Below, one piece after another: positions 21,448 through 34,013 of a stretch of DNA of 64,000 nucleotides. The stretch is from Myotis daubentonii (lineage: Eukaryota > Chordata > Mammalia > Chiroptera > Vespertilionidae): positions 3,295,019 to 3,359,018 of the forward strand of contig NC_081853.1 of assembly GCF_963259705.1 (NCBI RefSeq), read 5' to 3'. Position numbers and translations under genes: made by a program. The notes under the pieces were generated by a model that saw nothing but the letters and a program-made list of their open reading frames with translations, did not search any database and was not told where the DNA came from. How positions within the stretch are numbered: position 1 is the stretch's first letter; every line of letters starts with the position of its first letter.

Positions 21448-24400
21448 TTTGGCCTACAATGTTGGCTAAAGAATATGATTTTCAGTTAAATGCCACATTT
21501 TTGTTAAGGAAATAAACCTAGCTGGGTGTCGAGTCAGTGCTGCAGGCTGTGCAATCCCAGCAGACAAGCTATCGTCTCCGAGGAAGTACTCTTTTCCTTT
21601 CTTAAGGACCGACAGGTCTTCTGACTAGATTTAATGTAGTAACATTTTAATTTGTTGTGCTTTTCTGATTTGCTTTATTAAGTTACTAAGCCCATAATAT
21701 AAAAGCATTAAGTGAAAGACTTGGGAGTTTGAATTCTGAAAAGCAACGAAATACTGCATCTGAGGAAATTCCCCTTCCCTCTCCCTACCTGTGTTTAGTC
21801 CTTATATTTTCTGTGTTGGCAACAAGTAACAGCAGACATTGTAAGTGCCATGACTGGTATGTGACAGGTCGTTGCCAGGTGCTTAATAAACAAAAGATTC
21901 CTCAATGGGAGAGAAAACCAGCAGCAGACACAGCAGCAAGTGTCTCTAACACTGCAGCTAGTCCCCAAGGGGTCAGTCTGTGGAAGTAGTGGCCTTAAAA
22001 GGGAAGAAAATTGCCTCATTTTGGAAAAGAGGCAATGAGCAAACTTAGTAATTCTTAGAAGAGCTGTCTCTTTGGTATAGATCTGGGAGGTGGTGCCTGA
22101 TTCCAGAACAGAATGGAACCAAAGAGGATGATACACAAAGTATTGATTCCTAAGTAGCTGCTGTGAAACTCCTCTAGCCTTTGTTTTTTCTTTACGGTGT
22201 ATTAATAGCATTGCCTTCTGCAGCGGACGCACAGACAACCTTATCCTTAAGTGGCAGCGGCTTAAACACAGGACTCAGAGCTGCTGCAAATAACTCCTGT
22301 CGCAGAGTACGCAATACTTTACCCAACATAAAAACGGAGTGTTTGTTTTGATAAGTCTTGAAGTATTTTTTCTTTATTTTCTCTCTAAGTCTGAGAACTT
22401 TGGCATCTGACTAATTTACCATGCATTTAAGGCTGGTAGCAATATCGGGGAAGAAATATGATAATCGCTTGCTGCCACAAAGTATTCTATACATGGCTCT
22501 CTTTTCCAGCTCTGGTTTCACATGTGTTGGTTCAATGGAATATTCAATAGACATTTATAGGAAATAAATTGAGAGATGAATGTAAACCATATGGCATCTG
22601 GAGGTTTATTTGCAAAGTCCCTGCATCAAAGCTTTCCCCAGATCCCACCATATTAGCTCTGTTTTTCCAGGCCAGCAGAATGAGGAAGGTAACCACAGAC
22701 TTCCTTGATGGGAAACACATGGAAAACAGAGCACATCTTCATACGTAGCTGGGGCTGTGGTCAAGGAGCATCCTCAAAATAACTTCATTACTAGTGTTCT
22801 CAGCATATTACTTAGCACTGCGTTAAGCACATGGCCCAAGTTGATCTTGCTTTAGCATTTTATTCAAAATTATAGGACACATTTCTATTTATTTGTACCA
22901 ATAACAATTATATCACTTTAGTGGCATTTTATTAAAATCTCAGGACTATTTCTCAGGTTGGGTATGTAAGAAAACATTCCAACCAAAGAGAAGAGCAGCA
23001 CTTACTCTATCCTGTGCACAGATGGGCATGCGGACATGTGCAAGTGGGGCAGGACCCATGGCTCCCAGCACCCACATCCACGGCTGCACCCCACGTCCCC
23101 AGCAGCGCCCCCCGGCCGCGACAGCCACTGGCCCACGCTCTGGAGAGCCACGTCAGTAGAAGTAATAGGTAAAAACATTGATTGGACAGAATGAGAAATG
23201 GTTCTCAAACTTAATTTATATATAAAAAAACTTCCTCAACCTTGAATGTTTTGTGCAGTTGGTTACAGCTAGCATTACACCTGATTGCAAATTAATTTTT
23301 ATGCAGCCTGTTATATAAATCATTATGAAATGTCAGAGCTTATACGTATTTTTTTTTAAAGTTTTCACTTACTTTCCAAATAGTTTTCATTTTTCAGTGT
23401 CACAGACTTTTCAGCCACTTGGTCCATTTTAATGAATTTTTTTAATCACGGTGCAGTTTCACCTCATTGCAGCACACTTGTGGGTGCCTGTGCGCACATA
23501 AGCACGTTAGGCCAGGGGTATAGTGATGTGCCGTGGCAGTCCGAAAAATGCTTCCTTCTTTTCTTGGGCTCAAATTGAATGGTCAAATGGCTGGCACAGA
23601 GAAAGAAGAGGACGTTGCTGTTGGGATATGCAGCAGCTAAAGATTGCCCTTTGCACATAAAGGTGACAGCTGAAAACAACAGCAAGTTGACTCCCTGCCC
23701 CTGCTGCCCACAGATCCCACTTTAGAACTGCTGCTAAGGAAAATGGTGCCTTGAATTTTTGGCAATTATACAATTACCCATCTCAATGAAGTTCTCCCTT
23801 TATAGGTTAGGCTTCAAAATTTATGGCAGTAAGTTAATGCCACTCACAACTAAAAAAAAAAAAGTATGTGAGCAACATCACTTAAAAAATATGTGGCTAA
23901 CTGCTGGAAGCTATTAAAAACCAAATAAACAAAAGAGATTACACTTCAAAGAAATGTCAACAGTTTTTCCTCTCTCAGAACAGACGAGTTTTCTTTACTT
24001 ATATCCACATCCACATCTGGAAAATGCTTATGGCTTTATACATCTTTTATGGTAAAATGAATTTATTGAGTTTTAAAATTTTCGTGATGGATTAATGCAA
24101 TCTTCATAAAAGGTAAACCCATAACCTAGTAAAAATCTGTCTTAACACTGAAGAATAATTTCAATAATAAGTATCAGCCCAATATTAATTTCAAGAATAA
24201 AATAATTGTGAGAAAGCATTTGGTTAACTAGATTAATTTTATTTTTTATAGATGAAAATCAAAATGCAATATCTTTTTTTCCTATGACCTATGCTTATAT
24301 TGGCACAATCAATTCTTAAGTTGAAGAAAAAATAAAAGCGCAGTGTGCAAAGCCAACATGCCCACCCCAATCAGCTAACAACAGGCTGAGCACAGTACAG

Positions 24401-26205
24401 GTACTGATGGCAAGATCTCCCAGGAAGAGTTCAAAAAGCAGTTGATGGATTTTTCCAAGTCTTCACAGAATTCTACAGCATGCTTTTGTATGGAAAAGGT
24501 GGGATTTAATTTCTCATCGAAAAACATGTGTCTGTTCAGGAAGTCCAGACAAATGGCTCTATATCCTACACGATGTTTGCTCATGGCCCCACACCGACAG
24601 CGATCATTTGATGTTGTTTTACAATCAACTGGGCAGTAGCAACTTGCTTGGCAACAAAACAAAACAAAAACCTACCTTTGGTATCCAACCAAACAGCCAC
24701 ACGTGGACAACTGACTTACGTGGAGTAATTGATACTTTTTGCTCTGCGGAGGGGATGAGTTGAAATCTGAGAGAAGGTGCCATCTTTACAAGTCAGGCCA
24801 AGAATTAAGGGGAAAACAACCCTCAAGCCAGAATAATGTTTAAAATAGAGCAATCTAATTTAGACATCAAGTAAGTGGTCTGTAGTCAATAAAAAAGAAA
24901 AAGAAAAAGAAAAATAAACTCCAACAGGCCGGCTGCAGAATAGAAAAATAGACCTATTTTGTTTATTTATAAGTGAGTAGCAAGTAGATTCTTTTGCGCT
25001 AACTAAAGCAGACAGTAATTATAAACACAGGTTGGTGAAATTCCATGCACCCTAACAAAGGAAACAAGCTCCTTTCTTTTCCAAACATTGTCATTTGTTT
25101 ATTGAGCCTCTTCGGGTCTCGGTTTCATTTGAAACTCTGTAAGCACACATCTGTTACTCCAGACAATGTCAACCTTTCTCAGCTGAGCCCGCATACTCAT
25201 TACACAAAAATTTGCAAGTAACCCAACAGCAATTTTAAAAGTAGTCGGTTAGCATACTGAGGAAAGAATGTGTATTATTTTTGTTTCATTACAGAAAAAC
25301 CTTACATTACAGTGTAATCATACAGGAAGCAAACAGTCGCCGCCTGAGTAGTTTCAGATAATTAGTTCCCTAAATTTTCTGAGGTGAATTCAATGTACTT
25401 GGACTGAAGAATATTATTGCTTATATTTTGAAATACCACAGCACAGTCTTGGTTAACAATGAAATAATAAATATTGCAGTAAAACGTCATGTTAGAAATC
25501 ATTAGGTTTTATCAGTGCAGTCTAACTGAGTTCCTCATTTAAGAAACTGTTTTATTAAAAAAACGGGGGCCTGTGATATTGCTTATATTAGCTCATGTCA
25601 GATATCAGATTTCAAAAAACTTTAACACAGTAGACACTATTAAAACATCATTATTAGAGTTGTCATGCTTGGGTGGTTTGGACTAAAGTGAATTTCATGT
25701 GTTTGCTGGGCGACAGCAATAATAAATCCTGGAGCCTGCATTTCTCAGCAGTGACCGGGAGTCCTGGGACTGACGGAACGAACCCGCAGGACAGCCGGAG
25801 AAGGAGGCCAGGGGGCACTGGGAAGAGCGGCAGAATCTGACAAAAGTTCACATGGACCCTCGTCGCCTTGGGCAGCCGTTCCGAACAGGACAGCCTCCGC
25901 TGCCTCCACGGCTGTGCCCTCATGGAGGACGCCGAGCCATTGCCATTACGAGGCCAGCGAGTCTCGGGCTGCCTGCCCCCCCCACCCCACCCCCGGCCGT
26001 GGCACACACATAACCGACACACCAGCGCCCCGTCCAGCCAGCCCACTGCCAGACTGGCAGGAGGCGAGGATCGAGCTCTTGCAGAGACCGCTCTGCATCT
26101 CTAGCACCTCACACACTGCCTGGCATGTGGCGGGAGCTAAATAAATGTTTGTCCAGGAAATGACTGATTGCTTAACTCCCTTCAGATGGAAGAATATAAT
26201 AGTTG
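21448..26205. other. Largely unique DNA, no gene seen
   Basis: About 4.8 kb without a clear repeat. Minus-strand frames at 21795-22238 (147 codons) and 24375-24662 (95 codons, Cys-rich) have no domain I recognise. An AAAAC-type run at 24655-24670 and AAAAAG run at 24890-24915 are simple repeats. 25060-25460 reads as unique DNA and is a reasonable place to test for conservation. Around 26110-26155 an AATAAATGTTTG-type string resembles an L2/MIR tail. Confidence 0.45.
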
Positions 26206-26422
26206 GGAGTACAGCCCGGTGCCAAACTGTCAGGGTTTGACTCCCAGCTCTGCACTTAACTAACGCTGTGACTGGTCATGTCACTCAACCCCTCTGTTTC
26301 TCAGTTTTCTCATCTGTAAAATGTGTGTATAATCAGCATGAGGCATTAAGGAGTAAGTAGCATTAGAGTGCTTAGAAGAGTGTCTAACACATAATAATAA
26401 ATGTTGGTTGCTATCATTTCTT
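26206..26422 (+). mobile_element. MIR SINE, sense
   Basis: Clear MIR: ctcagttttctcatctgtaa at about 26300 is the core landmark. It is preceded by the tRNA-like half (tttgactcccagctctgcac) and followed by the 3' part with cttagaagagtgtctaacac and ataataaatgttggtt. Ancient mammalian SINE, non-coding. Confidence 0.92.
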
Positions 26423-26899
26423 TATTATGGTTTATTGAAATGCTTGTGAACATGAAAAATTACTGATAGCTTGTCCGCTCTTGTTCCCATTTTAGTACTC
26501 AATAAATTGTCCCCTATGTGCCAGCGACAACGTTCTGAATACACATCTCAGGATATTCACTTCTTTTCAAACCCTGAGATGCCTCCTTGTTATTGACATA
26601 AATTCCAGAGCAACCAACATCACCTTCCAAAGGGGGGCGGCTTCTAATAAACGCCACAGGTCTTTGCTGGCGGACCCCGCCGCTCCCTGTCTTCCTACAC
26701 TCTCTGCAGCCTTGTTCTTGGGCCCCAATTCTCCCTGCTCTGTGAGTGAGCGATGAGTCTCTCTCATGACTCTGTTGAACCATCCTACATTCTGTTCAGT
26801 TCTGCAGGGGCAAGTAATTCCCTTCTGGACCTGACTTGCGTTTTGGGACACAATCCCACTTCCTTCTTGTGAGGCAGTCGCCAAACCCCTCAGTGAATT
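26423..26899. other. Unassigned DNA
   Basis: No repeat or gene recognised; short minus-strand frames at 26514-26914 lack domains. Confidence 0.45.
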
Positions 26900-26973
26900 G
26901 GTTGCATCTGCCACATTTTATGTATTTCCATGTAGCACTTCACACTGCCGTATGTTGGCTCCTTGCACTAGGC
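26900..26973 (+). mobile_element. L2-like 3' region, left part
   Basis: Weak L2 3' text split by a hAT insertion. The right part (27638-27725) has acttaacacataggaatcac and ttgttgatgagtgcatga, the L2 terminus. Confidence 0.4.
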
Positions 26974-27629
26974 CAGTGGTCGGCAAACTCATCAGTCAAC
27001 AGAGCCAAATATCAACAGCACAACGATTGAAATTTCTTTTGAGAGCCAAATTTTTTAAACTTAAACTATATAGGTAGGTACATTGTTATTAACTTAATCA
27101 GGGCACTCCTAAGCTGGCCTTTGCTAAAAACATCCTCAATCTGATTGAGGTACGTTCACTGAGGTCGACCCCTTCCAACTCTCCCATCCACACTCGTCTT
27201 GTTTACTTGTTTCGTCTATCTCCTTTTGTTCATCCTCTCTATATGTCCAAACTATCTCAACATACCTTTCTCAATCCTCGACACTACATCTTCTTTCACT
27301 CCACAACGTTCCCTAAAATTAACTTAATAAACTTTACTTAAAGTTTTAAATCTTAGCTAAACTATAGCTACATTGAATAAAACTTGATATCATACTTAAT
27401 AATGATATTATTTATTGATAAAATTAAATTCTTTACAATTTACCTTACAATATCCATAAAATTAAATAATGACAATGACTGGCCCAGGCCAAAACCAACT
27501 TCTGCACATGGCCACGAAGTTTCAATCGCACTGTACATGCGCGCCCGCATGTGGTATTTTGTGGAAGAGCCACACTCAAGGGGCCAAAGAGCTGCATGTA
27601 GCTCGCGAGCCATGGTTTGCCAACCACTG
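26974..27629 (+). mobile_element. Non-autonomous hAT element (656 bp)
   Basis: Starts CAGTGGTCGGCAAACTC and ends with the inverse GGTTTGCCAACCACTG. Flanked by cactaggc (26966-26973) and cactaggt (27630-27637), an 8-bp duplication with one mismatch. The right terminal 150 bp (27480-27629) is GC-rich, with a ggtattttgtggaagagcca block shared with the element at 33443. The left and middle parts are AT-rich with no transposase. Confidence 0.9.
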
Positions 27630-27637
27630 CACTAGGT

Positions 27638-27725
27638 TATGAGTTCCCACAGTCCTGCTTCTGTGAGCATCCCTTGTACTTAACACATAGGAATCACTCA
27701 AATTTTTGTTGATGAGTGCATGAGC
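27638..27725 (+). mobile_element. L2-like 3' end, right part
   Basis: Continuation of the split L2: acttaacacataggaatcac followed by ttgttgatgagtgcatga, matching the usual tail of L2. Confidence 0.5.
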
Positions 27726-27825
27726 CCACCCCAAAATAATAACTTTTCTAAGGCTATTATTCCTTTGTCTTTACTCAAATTGTTAAATATTGTGCTCTTT
27801 ACTGGTTTCCATCTTATGAAAATAA

Positions 27826-28073
27826 CTAGAGGCCTGGTACATGGGATTCGTGCACTGGTGGGGGGTGTGGCCTTTGGGGATCGGCCTGCTGTGGGAGCGC
27901 CACTCATCCCGGTCAGCCGAGTGGCACTCCCACTGTGGGAGAGCACTGACCACCAGGGGGCAGTTTCTGCATTGAGCATCTGTCTCCTGGTGGTCAGTGT
28001 GTGTCATAGCGACTGGTCGACCAGTCATTCTGGTCATTCTGCTGCTCAGTCGCTGGGCTTTTATTATATAGGA
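27826..28073 (-). mobile_element. Non-autonomous Helitron (HeliBat), 248 bp
   Basis: Minus strand. The 5' end TCCTATATAATAAAAGCCCA is at 28073 with an A beside it. The 3' hairpin (ggtacatgggattcgtgcac) and CTAG are at 27829-27826, followed by T. Shares its 5' half with copies at 47887 and 62172. Confidence 0.93.
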
Positions 28074-28388
28074 TGTGCCGCTGGTAAGAAGTGTAAGGAA
28101 AGCTAATGACTGCTCCCTCATGCCCACTCAGCACTGCTCCCTGCTGTCACCAGCGGTGAGAGGTGGGGCATTCTCATCTCTCTTCTTCTTGTACCCTGGG
28201 CCAATGCACCTCTCAATAAGGGTCCAGATAGCAAATATTTTAGACTTTGCTGGTAATGTGGCCTCTGCCCCAACTTCTCAGCTCTGCCCTTTGTCAAGGA
28301 AGCCACTATAGACAACACAAATAGGCATTTACAAAAACAGCAACCAGCTGGATGTAGCCCCAAGTTTGCTGCCCTGTGATTGAATATA

Positions 28389-28418
28389 ACACACACACAC
28401 ACACACACTCACACACTC
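28389..28418. repeat. (AC)n microsatellite
   Basis: Short AC run with an act interruption. Confidence 0.93.
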
Positions 28419-28616
28419 GGTAGTACTTTTAAATAACTTAGCATCATGCCATACAAATTACATTGCATTTTGCTTTATTATGTACCCTATTAACTTCCAA
28501 CAAGTTAATGGATTCAAATAGAATTTCCCCCTCTAATTTCTTTATACATATATAAAACATATACACAGCATACATATGCCACAGTTTTAAATAAATGGGA
28601 TATATCATATTTACTG

Positions 28617-28644
28617 GTGTGTGTGTGCGTGTGTGTGTGTGTGT
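28617..28644. repeat. (GT)n microsatellite
   Basis: Short GT run with one gc interruption. Confidence 0.93.
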
Positions 28645-28744
28645 ATTTTCTTTATGGTGTACTTAATTTTTTTCTTGCCTCTTGTATGCCATAGTCTTTT
28701 TCACACTCTCCATTACAGTTTTCTTTACTTTCCTCAATGCTCAT

Positions 28745-29330
28745 CTATTCAAATCAGAAACGAACATCTATGGATACTGTTAGCTTTTCTAAAATGTGGC
28801 CATATGGCACACCTGTCTCTGCATCTTACCCTTTGGCTCAGAATGCTCTTGGAAACCTTCCTAAGTCAACTGTAAGAGCACTAATCTTTCTTTCCAGTGG
28901 ACACACTACGTGGTGTGAATGTGCCATAAATATTAGCTAGTCATTGGTTCCAGCATTTGCTGCTACAAACAGCACTGCAATGTATGTCTTTGCACTTACA
29001 CACCTGCATATTGGTGCTTTAATACCCATGAAATAAGGTCCCCAAATGGCTTTGTTGGTTTGAACCATTTACACAATTTATTTTTCATGGATGCTATTAG
29101 AATTATATTTTCACTTAAAATATACAGGATTGTTTTTTTGTGCGTGTGCATCCCTACAAGCAATTGGTATTATCACTTTAAGGAATTTTCTTTGTCAACC
29201 TGTTAGGTGAGGTAGTATCTCATTGTTACTTTAACTTACATTCTGAATATTCATGACTGGGAGCATCTTTACATGGCTGCTGATCATTCAATATTTTTTC
29301 TTCTTAAATTGCCCACTATTTTTTTGAAAC
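28745..29330 (-). mobile_element. Old L1M 3' fragment, antisense
   Basis: Landmarks gctacaaacagcactgcaat (28962) and gaggtagtatctcattgtta (29209) are the reverse complement of L1 3' sequences. Strongly diverged and non-coding. Confidence 0.65.
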
Positions 29331-29684
29331 CATAGATTTTTAGTACCAATAAGCTTGAAACACATTATCTTTAGTTGCTGTGATGTTTTATCTTTGTTGC
29401 TCTTAATTCCAGATGACTGGAGTGTAACTCTTGACTCTATTTCTCCCCCTTTTTAAAAAAATTCTGCTGTCTGGTGTCCTGGTAGATGTGCCCAGACTAC
29501 AGTGCACACGGCACACTATGTTAACCATTTCTCACATGGACTGGGTTCTTGGTAGTAGTTTCCTTTTGAAGTAGTGATTTTTAATTTCACAGCCATTGCA
29601 AATTTTAAAGGTGCAATGGCTGAGGTTTGATTTAATGGAAATTTAGTAGGCTCACTATTAATAACTGTGTATTTAATCAATAAT
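29331..29684. other. Unassigned DNA
   Basis: No repeat or gene recognised. Confidence 0.45.
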
Positions 29685-29835
29685 ATTTATTGAGCTTTTA
29701 GTCCATAACAGACACTGTGTTGACAATTTAAATACGATATCTAATTTAATACCCACAGCAAACCTATGGGGTAGAGGCTTCTATTACCTACATTATGGTC
29801 ATAAGCTGTTGAGGTCTTAAGAAGATAACTTACGC
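29685..29835 (-). mobile_element. MIR SINE, antisense
   Basis: Antisense MIR 3' half: ttattgagcttttagtccat..., then aatttaatacccacagcaaa and cctatggggtagaggcttct. The tRNA-like half is missing or degraded. Confidence 0.7.
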
Positions 29836-32800
29836 CAGTAGTCTAATTTACTATGAAAGCTCGCCCTTTAGCACTATGTTAACCTAACAAATTGAAGACA
29901 TTCAGTAGATGGAAAAAAACATATTTTAAGTGTTGTTGAATAATTTGGAGAGATCCTGAGTTTTACCTCAGATAATTTATCTGATTAGTCCAGATATCTA
30001 TTTGAAAGTAAAATTTTGTCAATCTAGATTTTAGAAGGTTAGTCCATAACTCAGTCAGTTGAGAACCGAACAGTAATTGTCAGGGAGCAACCTGCTATAA
30101 TTAAGAAATAAGAAAGGACACTATTTTTGGAATTAGAAAACCTGAATTCTGGTCCCGACTGAATCAGCTCTCAGCACGTGGCCTGGAACAGCTCACAGTT
30201 CTTCCCCGCGTGCGTGTGGCCTGCAAGGCAGGGTCGCTAGTTGTGGTTCCAACCTCACCTGGTTTTAAGAAGCTCCTGCAAGTTGAAATATAAGGAGGTG
30301 CTGGTGGTGCTGTTTTTCTTCTTTTTTCAGATTTAACAATTGCTTATATTTTGCATCTTTGTATTATGTTATTTTTGATTAATTCTTTTATACAAATTGC
30401 ATACTTCATTCCATTTTTATTCTAAATGCTTCAGACTACATCTCTAAAAAATAGGGAGAGTAGAAAGCACATTTTAAACTCAAAGTGTGATTTTTAAAAC
30501 ATAAGGTGTGATGATGACTACTACATAGAATCCTTTTGAGGAATCTGCTCAACTTGCTGGCACCGCTGAATCCCACCTGGACCGCAGGGCACTGCGGAGA
30601 GGAAGGCCATGTTCTCAGGCTGCGGGAGAGCTCCAGAAGGACCCACCGGACTCATCCAGGTGCCATCGATGCATCCATGAAGCGCTGTGCAGAGAGAGCG
30701 CCCCTCGGTGACCTAGGGGTCTGCGCCCCACAGCACAGAGGGACCAGTTCTAGCCGAGTCCAGGCACTGGACAAGCACAGCCAGGGGCGTCCAGGCACGC
30801 AGAGTGGATCCTGCCCCTCACAGCATCTGAAGGCATGAAACAGGATGTACACGCCTGGGTCTTAAGGGGAACTTGCAGCCCACATCTCGGAACCTGCCCG
30901 AGTCCCCTGGAGCCCCGAGGGCCAGCCCTGTGCTCCCTGGAGGAGCCTGATGAACGTTTCCTGCTGGAGATAAGCACCTGCTGTATTTAAATGCGAGATG
31001 AAGGAGTCAGAGTGCAAATGAGTCTAAGAATAACCCGGGGTGTGCACTGCTACTGTCAGCAACGTGAGAAATCACGTCCCTGCTCTTAGCGTGACTACCA
31101 TCCTCATGACAAAGGGCTGCGCAAGGAGAAGGGAACGTCCTAAAGGGGAAGGGAGACCTCAGCTGAAGAGGAGAGAGAGTTCCAAACACACAGACTCACC
31201 TGCCCAAGGGCCAGCAAATAAAGCGAGAGGATGGATGTTTATGATGGAAGTGATGGCAGGGGTGGAAACGGTGATAAGCGCCATGAGATCACAGCTCGAC
31301 ACTGCGGGAAGCAGGAGTCCAGCGTCTCCTCCCTGGTCCTATTCCCTCTCCCCAGCACCTGCCTTTGCGCAGCATCCCCGTGGGCAGGCGCACCGATGCC
31401 TCATTCTCCCTGCGGTGCGTTCCTGTCAGGGTGGAGGAGAGTCAGGCCGACAAGAAAGAAGCCCGGAGTGAGGAGTTGTCGCTATAAAGGGCGGAAGGAT
31501 TGCGTCGCACTTCCAGCGTGAGGGCAGACGGTCTACTTAGGAAGCCCCTGCGAGCTGACATGTGAATTAAGTGGACTGTTTTCTCATGCTCAGCAGACAT
31601 CGTTTAACAAATAATCTCTTTCCCAATACCTCATTCCCCATGACTGGCATGATCTGAGGGTGTGACTTTATTGCAGACACTGTGCCGACTCCAGCGCCTG
31701 GGGACTCCCTGTGTGCGTGCAGGGCCCGGTCTGAAGTTCAGTCCAGGGATGAATCTCCCTAGAACACTGTCCTACATGCTGGCCTTTCCGGGGAGGGTTG
31801 ATATTTCTGGGTGGGACAATCCCTGTAAGCAGTACTGGAGGAAGAGACACAATTACCGGCTTTCTTGCAGCTCAGATGGCTCCCTGCTCCATGAGGACAA
31901 TGCTACCAGAAAAACCATCTGGGGCCGAGGTCTGACAGGAGCTAGCAAGCAACTGCTTCTCCAGATCTCCTCTGACCCCACTGTGTGAGGGTGGGCGCCC
32001 GCTCAGTACCCAGAACTTAGGAGGGCCCGATGCTGTGGGCGAAGCACACGGACAGGGCTTTGGGGGAGCCCAGGGCCTCTTACTTTAAATGCCCAAATGT
32101 TTACCAGCTGACCTTCCCCTTTACTGCGGTCTGGGAAGCAAGGTGCACACAATAAAGTTCAAACCAATCAACTGCTTTCAGCTGTTCTTGTGCAATGAAT
32201 GTTTAAACATTTGGTCATTAAGCCCAATATATATGCAGGTCAGTTTTTGAACAGGATGGGAACAGTTTGGGAGCAGGTGCCATGGTGCTGCCTTGTGGAA
32301 AGGGGGTAGTTGCGAAGCACAGAGTCTGTTTATATGGCTCCACCCACCAGGTTCAATTCCTCCCAGTGGGTCTGCATCCCAGACACCTTTGTATGTTGCT
32401 TCAATGAGCAGGAATACTGGTAGTTATTAACTTTTGTTGTCCTTTTTTTTTCATTAATTGAATGGCAGCCTGAAGACCATAAAGAGAAGATCCTGGACCA
32501 ATTCTCTCTTAAAGTGGAACCCCTGAGGATATTTGAAGACTGGGGTGGGGGTGGGGGAGTGTAGCTGAAAATTGGCCTTGTGTGTTTCCTTGGTGAATGG
32601 CACATCGATTTGTTAGTTTCTGAGCAGTCTGTGCTAGATTCTTCAACTTATTTTTGAACATCAATGAGCTGAAAGCTTTCAGTGGTAAAGAATTTAAATC
32701 ACTTCACCATTCCCTTTGCTACATTCTGGTGGCCATATGTATGGGGGTAGCTTTAATGCTGATATCATGGGGTCAAACACAAGATTGTATTGAAGATGAG

Positions 32801-33442
32801 AAAATAATAGGACACAGTATCCTGCAAACCAGTGTGAAAGGTTATCTTTGTTAGCTCAGACCAGCAACTCGTTCAAATGATCGCATTCCTCATAAGGACC
32901 TTCTCCCAGCACCAGCACTGAGCATTGCCCGCTGTGCCCCCAAACTCGGGGGGAGGGGAGCTGCTGGCGTTTGTGTTTGAGATCAGGACATACATACAAT
33001 CTCATCTAGAAGTGACCCCAAGAAATAAAACTCCCATGCGGCCAGGGATGGTTCCGGTGGTGGAAAACAGCCAACCACAGCTTGCGGATAAAATAAAGAA
33101 AAGCAGTGGTGGGGGAGGGCAGCGGCCGCTTTCTAGGCACGGCTGCGCAGGGCAGGGCCTTTTGTGTGTGAGGCGCCGCACAGCAGTGGCAGCTTGGTCT
33201 GAGTCCTGTTCAAACAGCCAGTAATCTGAATATGTCCAAACTGTAATGGAGCAATGCAGACAGGGAGGGAGCCCCTCTCCCCGTGGCTGTGGTAGGCAAA
33301 ATCCCATACTCGTCACAAACTAGTAAAGGCGTAGGAAATTATTCATAAAAAATGTTTAATGAACACAAATATCATTTTTAGTCTTAAAAGTATTCAACCC
33401 TGAAAATCTGCATTAAAAAAAAGTAAATGTGTTTTACTAGCC
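29836..33442. other. Largely unique DNA, no gene seen
   Basis: About 3.6 kb. 30135-30250 is a possible decayed sense MIR. 30540-31540 is GC-rich with frames on both strands (up to 143 codons) but no domain. An AATAAA near 32150 has no recognisable transcript. The frame 32654-32854 has one hydrophobic stretch but nothing else to support it. G-rich run (gggggtggg) near 32545. Confidence 0.4.
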
Positions 33443-33658
33443 CAGTGGTCGGCAAACCAAGGCTCGCGCGCCACATGCAGCTCTTTGGACCCTTGAGTGT
33501 GGCTCTTCCACAAAATACCGACTTCTGTGCACGGGCCATGAAGTTTCAGTCGCACTGTACGTGCGCGCCCGCATGTGGTATTTTGTGGAAGAGCGACACT
33601 CAAGGGACCAAAGAGCTGCATGTGGCATGCGAACCGAACCGCAGTTTGCCGACCACTG
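33443..33658. mobile_element. Foldback hAT derivative (216 bp)
   Basis: Starts CAGTGGTCGGCAAACC and ends GGTTTGCC-type inverse (gcagtttgccgaccactg). Flanks are tactagcc (33435-33442) and tactaggg (33659-33666), a likely 8-bp duplication with two mismatches. Unlike the 656-bp element at 26974, both arms here correspond to that element's right end. The left arm inverts cttccacaaaatacc and the cacatgcagctctttgg block over nearly 90 bp. The asymmetric centre (33520-33570) matches the right-end subterminal region. No coding capacity. Confidence 0.85.
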
Positions 33659-33666
33659 TACTAGGG

Positions 33667-33974
33667 GAAAGTCATTACTGATTGATATCTTTGTAGAAAA
33701 ACTTGGGAAGGGAGGTCGGAGGTCTGAGGTGGGTTTTTTATATTTTAAATAACCACTATCTAAAAGTTGTTAAAGTGTTGATAGTATGTGTAGACGTGTG
33801 CATGGACTCGAATATCAAAGTTTTCCCTCTAAAATTAAGGAGAACGGTAAACCAGCAGCCTTATGAGAAAATGCTTTAAATACAAGAAGATTAATTTTGA
33901 AGTTCTCATTTGAGAAGATAAATCATGTAAAAAGTCCATCGGCAAAAACAGTGAGGAGTCTCTTAGAACTTAAA

Positions 33975-34013
<39 letters not shown>

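Larger units (their letters stand above)
28074..28744. other. Unassigned DNA with two dinucleotide repeats
   Basis: No gene. Microsatellites are listed separately. The rest is unique-looking. Confidence 0.5.

Noticed and set aside
24375..24662. 95-codon Cys-rich minus-strand frame
   Set aside because: No recognised domain and a competing plus-strand frame covers the same region. Cys pattern does not match a zinc finger or knottin I know.
32654..32854. 66-codon frame with a hydrophobic segment
   Set aside because: One possible membrane-like stretch alone is weak evidence, with no promoter, splice or conservation data.
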